A DNA stretch of 64,000 nt, from assembly GCA_027596195.1 (NCBI GenBank), contig JADGJG010000010.1, positions 48,317 through 112,316 of the forward strand, read 5' to 3'. The notes beneath the pieces were generated by a model. It was given only the letters and a program-made list of their open reading frames with translations. It searched no databases and was not told the DNA's origin. This stretch comes from Podochytrium sp. JEL0797 (Eukaryota; Chytridiomycota; Chytridiomycetes; Chytridiales; Chytriomycetaceae). The position numbers were made by a program, and so were the translations under genes. Below, piece after piece: positions 57,185 through 64,000 of this stretch (position 1 is its first letter; the number at the start of each line of letters is the position of its first letter).

Positions 57185-58858
57185 ATGCACCTCTCAACAC
57201 GTCTCAGCCTCCTCCTACTCGCGCTCCTCCTCCCGACCGCATCCCCCCTCGCAACCCCACCCATCTCCAACAGCAAAATCGTGGCCGGATACCTCCTCCT
57301 CGATCCAACCACAGGCCCCACCAAGCTCAAATCCCTCGCCGCGAATGCTGCCACACTTCCCCTCAACCGCGTCATTTTGTCATTCGTGAGCCCGACCATG
57401 ACGTATGTGCCTGGCAGTAAGACGTTGGTGGATGCGGATATTGGGTATTCGAGGACAGGGGATTTTGGATTCAAGAAGGTCAAGAAGTATGTGGCGCAGC
57501 TCCAAGCCGGTGGGGTGGAAGTGTTTTTAGCGATGGGAGGGTGGAATTTTAATTGCTTTCCGTACTTTTATATGGTATGTGTGGAATGATGACTTTGCGT
57601 GTATTCTAACGCGGTTTTAGAAAAACTCAATCTCGTATTTCCACACGGGTCCAAACTACTGGAAAATCCAACAATTTGGTGCCGGCAACCCATCCAACTG
57701 CAACGCATCCAACATGTGGTGCTACGTCTGTGAACCCCAATCCTCCAATACCACGTTGAACGACTTTTCCATCTTCCCCGAACCAGCGGCCCTGGCGACT
57801 TGGAAAGCCGCGCAGGCGCAGGTTGTGGCGGGGGCCAAGGGGGCGCCTGTTGTGTGGAATCCGCAGTTTGTGGGGGGTAAGGTTGTGAAGGATGCAGCTG
57901 GAGTGAAACTGAAGGTTCCGGGGAGTGGGGCGTGGAAGGGAAAGAAGAGGGATCCGTATACGGATTTTGTGTATTTGGCCAAGGATCTTGGAGTGGATGG
58001 AGTGGATTTGGATTATGAGGAGATTTGGCATGGTGAGAGTAGATTTTGTTTGTGTTGTTTTCCTTTCCGATCGCGTTTTTGCTGAGTTTTTTTGCCCCAG
58101 CTGACACCTTTCGCTCGGGGTCTGGACTCGGTCCTTTCAAGCTTGATCAAACCGTGTACAAATATGCCGCTATCTCATTCGATATTGCCAACGCCATCAA
58201 AGCGTTTTACCCTGCTTGCAAGTTCTCTACGGCCGCTGGAGCCGCCGGGGCCTGGCAAGGCAACTGGTGGGGTGGAAACCTCAAAGGTCTCTGGTATTAC
58301 ACCAACTTGTGGTACCCTTCCTTGATCGAATTCATGTCGAAAGGCAAGAACGCGGGAGGCATCAACGTCATGACTTATGATCTGTCATCCAACAACGGGT
58401 TTTTTGAGTGCCCAGACACGACGTCCGATTGCGACTTGGCTGGCCAAGTCAAGTATTACATGGCCACCTACGCCACGGCTGGAATCCCCGCTCGTGTTGG
58501 GTATGAGGTTGGGCAGCCAGCGTATCCCGACGCGACGCATGATCCGAGCCATCAGTTGCCATTGACGCAGGCGGCGTTGACGGGGGTTCTTGCGGGTGTT
58601 CCGAGTGCGGGAACGAATGGAGGGTTCTTTTGGGAATTGTTCAAATCAAAGAATAGCGCTCCGACGGGGGTGGCTGGACAGCCGGATAATTTGGATGCGA
58701 CGGCTGTTGCGCAGCAGGTTTGTAAGAAGGTGTTGACTGGGAGTGCGGGGAAGAGGTGTAGTGGTGTGATTCCGCAGGTCGGAGCAGCGAGCAGTGTTGA
58801 TGGTGCTGGCTTCTTGCATGGGTTCGCTGGAAACGGGAATGGAAATGGAGGGCATTGA
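57185..58858 (+). CDS. Secreted GH18 chitinase-like glycosidase
   Basis: Exons 57185-57574, 57621-58032 and 58101-58858 give 519 residues. The signal peptide is clear (MHLSTRLSLLLLALLLPTAS). The barrel starts with KIVAGYLLL. Strand 3 is VEVFLAMGGWNFN, corresponding to the SxGG motif with Ala-Met before GG. Strand 4 carries GVDGVDLDYEE, a DxxDxDxE catalytic motif with the acid Glu. Later comes GGINVMTYDLSS, the MxYD strand. A Cys-containing insertion (NCNASNMWCYVCEPQ) lies between strands 3 and 4. The C-terminus is Gly/Asn-rich (GFAGNGNGNGGH) with no binding module. All catalytic acids are present. Chitin in the cell wall or environment is the likely substrate. Confidence 0.82.
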
Positions 58859-58938
58859 AAAGTGTTGTCCACGGCAGTTGTTATTTATTGCATTTTGAAA
58901 TCTTTATTTATACCATATATTCATTAAACCCGGACTGG

Positions 58939-60165
58939 TCAAAGCCAGTCAATGTCTGTTCCATTCACTCCTTCGCGCTGCTTGAGAATATCTATAACGC
59001 TGCCAATCAAAAACAGGCCTTGGTGTTCTGTCTCCTTTTCTTCCCCCAAAATCGCGTCCTCCTTCGTGGCCCACAAATAAAGCTCCAACATTTCCTCTTT
59101 CGAAGAGCACTCGAATATCATTCCAACTGGCCCCCACCCGAGTCTCAACTTGTCCAGGAGCGCGACAGGATATTGGGACATATCGTGTTCGAGAGGTGGT
59201 TGCGGTGGCTTCTTGGCCTTGTCGTCAGCGAGCTTGGGGGTTTCAAAGTCGTCGATGGGCGTTGAGTCTTCGACAGCGGAAACGGACGGAACCGATTCGG
59301 GTACAGCTTCGACGGCATCGTATTTGATTTCGATGCCCGCCAGCTCGTACCGCTCCTTCATGACAGACAAGACGGCTTGAACGGCGCGCACGAGAGAAAT
59401 CAGAGAATCGTTATTCAACGGGGTCAAGAGTTGGAGTTCGCGTTCGCGTTCGGTTCGGCCAATCATGAGTTCGGCAGATTCGACTTGGGCCTTGGTCGAG
59501 GCGGCCGTTGCGGCAGTTGAATCCGCTTTCGTTTCGCCTTCCTCCACCAATTCGATAGGCTCTTCTTCGTCCATTTTGCCGCTGTCGAGCAGGTTTCTCG
59601 CCTTGGCAGCCTTCTTGAGAGCGTCAATGATGGCAAACAGCAGAATGATAGCCTTTTTGGCCTCCTCCGTGGCCTTCTTGGCGTCAAATTTGAAGTTGCT
59701 AGCGACTGGCGGTGGCTGTGTTGCCGTGGGGGTGATGGGGGTGGAAGGAGGTGCGGAGAATCCGGTGGAGAGCATTGAGAGGCGGGAAAGAATCGTCTTC
59801 TGCTTCTGAGACGTGACGGGAAGTTGGACTGGTGATTGGACCATCTCCTCTTGGGAATTCTCTGTTTCCGAGGTTTCTTTTGCGGCACCGGAATCGTCCT
59901 CGGTTTCGGACGAGATAGTTTCTTGTTTGTCCGAAACCGCTGCTGATTTGAAGAACCAGGCTGACGGCTTCTTTTCTGCGGCCTTCTTTTCGTCTTGGCG
60001 CCGCTGCCTCTTTTCGCTCTGCGCCAAAAACACAGCCACGGCGGCGTTGAAGTCGCCCGCAATTTGCTGCCGCAGCTCAAGCGGAAACGACGCTTCGACG
60101 AGGGCTTTGCTGCCGTCTTTGTTTCGGTGGTTCTTGATTGCGTTGTAGATTGCTAGGGAAAGCAT
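58939..60165 (-). CDS. Unknown acidic helical protein
   Basis: A single-exon gene of 408 residues from the ATG at 60165 (MLSLAIYNAIKNHRNKDG). The frame is open slightly upstream but has no ATG, so a short upstream exon (perhaps around MPGVIEVI at about 60235) is possible. Residues 1-65 look folded. A Lys/Glu/Ser-rich linker follows to about 150. Then come a helical block (ATEEAKKAIILLFAIIDALK), more acidic linker, and a compact C-terminal domain around LLDKLRLGWGPVGMIFECS and KEEMLELYLWATKE. No signal peptide or strong TM segment. I do not recognise the family. Confidence 0.6.
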   Translation of the reverse strand: MLSLAIYNAIKNHRNKDGSKALVEASFPLELRQQIAGDFNAAVAVFLAQSEKRQRRQDEKKAAEKKPSAWFFKSAAVSDKQETISSETEDDSGAAKETSETENSQEEMVQSPVQLPVTSQKQKTILSRLSMLSTGFSAPPSTPITPTATQPPPVASNFKFDAKKATEEAKKAIILLFAIIDALKKAAKARNLLDSGKMDEEEPIELVEEGETKADSTAATAASTKAQVESAELMIGRTERERELQLLTPLNNDSLISLVRAVQAVLSVMKERYELAGIEIKYDAVEAVPESVPSVSAVEDSTPIDDFETPKLADDKAKKPPQPPLEHDMSQYPVALLDKLRLGWGPVGMIFECSSKEEMLELYLWATKEDAILGEEKETEHQGLFLIGSVIDILKQREGVNGTDIDWL

Positions 60166-60613
60166 CAGTCGTTTCCTAGGCTGCACTACTCCAACACGCA
60201 CCCATCACTATGATCACTTCGATAACTCCAGGCATCTTGGCGATCGAGGCGGTGGGGGAGTTCGGCGGTGGGACTTGCGGTCAAATTGGATTTTTGGTAA
60301 TGAAATTTTCATGAAGCACGCTGCTATCGCACGTGATTCACCCAAACACAGTGGAAAAGTGAAGCTCGAAGCTCTTGTATCGCCTGCAGTTTTGCAGATA
60401 AAAAAGACGGTAGTTTTAAATGGTAGAGTGGCAACGAATCAGAAGGGGAGGCCAGCTTCGCTTGACATCGCGTTAGTGCGCGTTCGCAGCCTGTTCGCAG
60501 CCATTGAATACGATAGAATAAGAAAAAGTATTCTCTTTTGTTTCATAGATCTGATATAGGTTTTCCAAGCGACACAATTCTAAAATCTAGTGAAAGATCC
60601 CACCGTCGCATGC
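60166..60613. other. Intergenic, no gene seen
   Basis: About 450 bases between the unknown protein and the possible 3' end of the EXORDIUM-like gene. Nothing recognised apart from the possible upstream mini-exon noted for the neighbouring gene. Confidence 0.5.
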
Positions 60614-60747
60614 TCAGCAACCAATGTACCAAACCTGCCACGTGTATGGGTAGCCTCCACCGCAGTAATATTCAGTTCCTCCAACACAAATTGGGTCTTG
60701 AGTGTTGCATGGCTGACCCAATGGGTTTCCAGCCGCGGCCGTGGTCT

Positions 60748-61794
60748 TCACAACCGCGACATGGCAGTAGTTTTACCTGGAACAGCCGTGGTTTTAACAG
60801 CTGCTGTGGTCTTGACAGCAGCGGTAGTCTTGGGGGGCGCAGATCCACCCGACGCGACACAAGAGTTGGCAGCGTTACTGAACTGCAACTGAATGACATA
60901 CGTCGCACCATCTCCCCCAACCGTCGTGCCTTGTTGGGCATTGCAAATATCACCAATCTCTCCACTCACGGAGTCATACCAAGCCAAAGGGGACCCAATG
61001 TTTGTGGACAAACCGACTGCTGGGTCCGTCACAGCTTCGGCCAACTCGTGCGACGAGACAGAAAAGAGGTTGTTGACCGTGTACTGGTTCGTGCCACATC
61101 CACCGGCACAGTTTCCATCTTGGTCAGGCATAATGCCGTAGTACAAGTACGGGGTTCCGACGTTCAAGGATGAAATGTCAATTGTGCTGTGGTACGCGCA
61201 AAACACGGCGCACGACTGGCCGCCACCTTGGGTGATGCTGATTCCGGCGTCAAAGTGGATAGGGAAGTACGTGTTGGCCGTGGGCTTAATGGTTCCGTCT
61301 TGAATCATTGCAATCAGCATGGGTTTGATGTCGTTGGCGTCGTCCAAGGTGGTGAGAGTAGCGCCGGAGATGCTGAATCCGGGATGAGCTGATCCGCGTC
61401 CCACGTTGTATTGTTGGAGAATGTCCATCCATTTGGATTGAGTAACTCCCGCGTAGAAGGAGTCGAGTTCAGACTGGTAGTTGGCGTTTCCGTACCAAAG
61501 TGGCTGAACAACGACTGTTTGTTTCCGAAAAAGACAATGTGATTAACACGTGCTGAAATGGTGCAGGGGAAAGAAAATGTTGGACGCACCATTTGGAATA
61601 ACAGGACCTCCGTAATTGTTGAGGTGCGATCCAGATGCGGCAGCAGCAGCATGCAATCTGGGACCCTCGTAATTGGTCATGTACTGGATGCCCTTCGCGA
61701 GGTGGATCGCAGAATTCGCGGCAGGAAGATCCACTGGGGACGCGTTGGCAGCAGCAAGGACCGCGAGAGCAGAGAAGATGTTCGAGAGAAGCAT
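60748..61794 (-). CDS. Secreted EXORDIUM/PHI-1-like protein
   Basis: Exons 61794-61590 and 61514-60748 give 323 residues. The signal peptide is MLLSNIFSALAVLAAANAS. Then LNNYGGPVIPNG, a family hallmark, leads into VVVQPLWYGNANYQSEL after the intron. Later blocks are CAVFCAYHST, SVSSHELAEAVTDPAVG (the HELAE segment typical of the family and of putative zinc peptidases) and SGEIGDICNAQQGT. A Thr/Lys repeat linker (KTTAAVKTTAAVK) follows and the frame stops at 60748. In another frame the linker resumes (VVKTTAAAGNPLG) and ends in a Cys-rich domain with PCNTQDPICVGGTEYYCGGG, stopping at 60614-60616. The gene therefore seems to have a one-base frameshift in the linker, or an unrecognised tiny intron. 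Confidence 0.78.
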
Positions 61795-61875
61795 TTGGTT
61801 TTTTGAAACGGTGTGGTAGCGTTCTTTTCCTCAGAACGCCTCCTGGTTTATAGCATTTTCGGGGGATTTTGAGTT

Positions 61876-61893
61876 CACGTGAAGATTCACGTG
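61876..61893. promoter_or_regulatory. Pair of CACGTG palindromes upstream of the EXORDIUM-like gene
   Basis: CACGTG at 61876-61881 and again at 61888-61893, twelve bases apart start to start. They lie 82 to 99 bases upstream of the gene's start codon. CACGTG is the E-box bound by many bHLH factors. A functional role is inferred. Confidence 0.45.
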
Positions 61894-61902
61894 GTTTTTG
61901 TT

Positions 61903-61934
61903 GCACCTCCAAGCAAGTGGCGTCTCAGTGGCGT
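61903..61934. repeat. Short repeat unit, copy 1
   Basis: GCACCTCCAAGCAAGTGGCG followed by TCTCAGTGGCGT recurs with few changes about 375 bases downstream. Confidence 0.6.
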
Positions 61935-62275
61935 TCGCGTTTCAGGCAAAGACCTCAAGAAAAACGAACAGCTCAAGAGATTTTGATTTCGTTATTATTT
62001 CCGCTATTAAGGCTCGCTATTTCTATGCTTCCGTGTCCTCCTGAGAGTGTTCGACAGACTTTTCGCACACTGACACGCTGGGCATTGAAACCCGCAAGAA
62101 TTGATACACAACACACAACAGCTCAATATTCAGTAAAAGAAACTGAAGCCCGTATGATTGACTCGGCTTGGACGGAGGAGGGGGGCCAAGCATTTGTCTC
62201 GGGCTTGTGATTTCTAACCACTCAATTCTCCTTTTGTCTATGGTCAGATGAGGAATTTTGAAATTGCGAGGCTCA

Positions 62276-62310
62276 ACGCCACCTCCAAGTAGTGGCGTCT
62301 CGGTGGCGTC
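62276..62310. repeat. Short repeat unit, copy 2, with inverted-repeat core
   Basis: ACGCCAC at 62276-62282 and GTGGCGT at 62292-62298 can pair as a 7-bp stem around a 9-base loop. A second GTGGCGT follows directly. The unit matches 61903-61934. Confidence 0.6.
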
Positions 62311-64000
62311 AGAAGCTGTGTATAAATGCGCTCCGGAAATCACCCCATGCGACATGATGCATGCAAATGAACTTTAAACGGCTGCTGCAGATGTATGCCG
62401 GTTGTGTTGTAGGAAATCGCCACTACTCTTTCCAACTCTACGACACCCTCACTACCAAGGATTTACCGCCAAACTGGCGTATCAGCGACCTGGCGAATTT
62501 TAGCAATTCCTAAATATCTCAATTATTTTTTCCTTTCGCCACATGCATGGCAAGCAAATTCGCAAGTAAATGATGATCAAGATATTGCAGGATTCGATCA
62601 ATTTTCGGCTATCATACTGCTGAAGACGTGGTGCGCGCCGTGATTCCAGACGGAGTGTGCGTAGTTGAGATCAGGATGAAGAAGAGGTATCCCTCCATGC
62701 AAAATGGTGGAATAGAGGTATTTTCTGGAAACCCTGCAAATAATCAATGAGCTCCACGAGAAATGTAAATACGAGGATCCTGTTAGTTTACATTCACATT
62801 ACTGAGTAGCGCATGCGCGCCACATCTCCATACCCATAATTGGCCCAGAGATTACTCAGCCACGTAAAATAGAAACGTCTCAGGCTATTGCACATTCTGC
62901 GTCATGAATGAACCAGCAGTAACGCGATAACGAATGCCTTGTGGGCAATGTAAACGGGCAGCTAACAACTAAGGTTGAACTGCAATTTGAACTTGAAAGT
63001 GGTGCAGGAAGCAGCAGTTGACTCATACCGTACAAGCGAGGGATTGAACCCATCGCCACATCTAGGGTTAAACTTTGATTCCATGATTCTGCCGCCTCAT
63101 GGAGTCTAGTAGCATCCAAAGCATCGGTTACAATAGTTACGACTATAGGAAACTGGCAAGGACTGCCTGGGATGATTTGGAAGCAATTGGACGAAGATAT
63201 GAGGAGGTGGAAGTTGGACACGGATGTTGTAACGTTAAGATAGCGAAGGGTGTTGTAATATGTTGAACATGGATCGGATTTACTATAAATTGAGCACTGC
63301 TGACTGCACCAATAAAGATAACCATTTCATCCTATAACTTCCAACAGGAGGTTCTTCGGCTTTGTACTGTATTTTTTGAAGAAGAAGCGCGTTTCGGAAT
63401 TGTCAGATCTGCAAATCTTTGAGAAAGAAAAAAGAGGTGACTCACGGCTAAATCGTCGCCTGCGTCTGACCCACCCCTGTGGAGGCTGATGGGGTCAAAA
63501 CCATTTGCGAGGTATCGAGACCATGCGCAATGGAGAAAAATTTTGTGAGAATCCCCAGATCGGGGATCCCACGTAAAAATAATCCCACCCCTCGGGCACT
63601 TGGACCGGTGACATGTGATGGCACTGCTGGATTCCGTTGGCTCAATGAGGGGTGGATTGGAAATGAGGAAGTTGGAAGGAAGGAAGGCAGGCAGCCTTGG
63701 CTTCCTTCTTGCCTGAAGAGAAAAGGAAGTTAGTTTCATGCCATAAAAGATTTGAGGGTAGTGAAGCACAAAAGCCAATCGCATACCTTTTTATCACTCG
63801 GTGGTGGTTCCCCTTTCTATTGGATTTGTCAGACAGGAGATGGGAGGAAAGAGTGGGTGCCGGGATAAAAATTCACCTTTGGGCGACACGGATTCAAAAG
63901 GTCTTGATCGTGCTGCCGCTTCTTAGAGGCCATATGAGGAATCTGTTATGTAATGAAAGAGAACAGTTAGTTTCGATACACAAGAGTTAAGACGTTGATG
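62311..64000. other. Intergenic end of window, no supported gene
   Basis: Frames of up to 150 codons exist (62880-63221 and 63332-63784 on minus) but lack domains, conserved motifs or plausible splice partners. No tRNA could be folded. The region is probably intergenic or degraded repeat. Confidence 0.5.

Noticed and set aside
60538..61173. Plus-strand open frame of 211 codons
   Set aside because: Antisense to the EXORDIUM-like gene, whose motifs and signal peptide are clear on the minus strand.
63025..63050. tRNA B-box-like sequence on the minus strand (GGTTCAATCCC)
   Set aside because: The flanking bases do not form a T stem, no A box lies at a suitable distance, and no acceptor stem can be drawn.

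Overview
The window is nuclear DNA of a flagellated fungus, most likely a chytrid (Chytridiomycota or a close relative). It carries spliceosomal genes with short introns (about 45 to 85 bases, GT-AG). Two genes are motile-cilium components: an outer-arm dynein gamma-type heavy chain and nexin-dynein regulatory complex subunit 2. Typical fungal genes sit beside them: a full-size PDR-type ABC transporter, a GH18 chitinase-like enzyme, PSO2/SNM1, BOS1 and Doa10. There are no tRNA or rRNA genes and no CRISPR arrays. All exon joins given here were read by eye from splice motifs, reading frame and family knowledge. For most multi-exon genes the summed exons are divisible by three, which supports the models.

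Layout. 0-6.2 kb: the 3'-truncated Doa10/MARCH6 E3 ligase (-), a divergent CK2-alpha-like kinase (+), and an unknown single-pass membrane protein (+). 6.3-12 kb: a tandem array of PARP-type ADP-ribosyltransferase genes. It holds two intact genes, one of them fused to a C-terminal transmembrane tail that is paralogous to the membrane protein next door, and three decayed copies. 12-15.6 kb: a Cys-rich protein, a PPR protein and a small membrane protein, all on the minus strand. 15.9-21.2 kb: glucosidase II alpha and PSO2 (+). 21.5-36.1 kb: the 18-exon dynein gene (+). 36.1-37.1 kb: a possible gene relic bracketed by homopolymer tracts. 37.1-41 kb: DRC2 (-), a nucleoside diphosphate kinase (+) and mitochondrial ribosomal protein uL22m (+). 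41-46 kb: an accessory, transposon-rich stretch with a Ty1/copia integrase relic, a frameshifted DDE transposase and two more PARP pseudogenes. 46.2-57 kb: a PDR transporter (-), an FMO-like monooxygenase (+), the BOS1 Qb-SNARE (+), a RING-Deltex E3 ligase (-) and a second, inverted FMO paralogue (-). 57.2-61.8 kb: a GH18 protein (+), an unknown protein (-) and an EXORDIUM-like secreted protein (-). 61.8-64 kb: no gene that I can support.

Themes. (1) A local, actively decaying and rearranging PARP family, including a gene that looks like a membrane-anchored PARP, in the same 64 kb as a Deltex-domain ubiquitin ligase. Deltex domains are known to bind ADP-ribose and NAD+. (2) Two ciliary genes placed tail to tail. 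(3) Membrane and secretory quality control (Doa10, glucosidase II, BOS1). (4) Several compact divergent promoters of roughly 100 to 180 bases. I see no single operon-like system. The PARP array is the least expected content.
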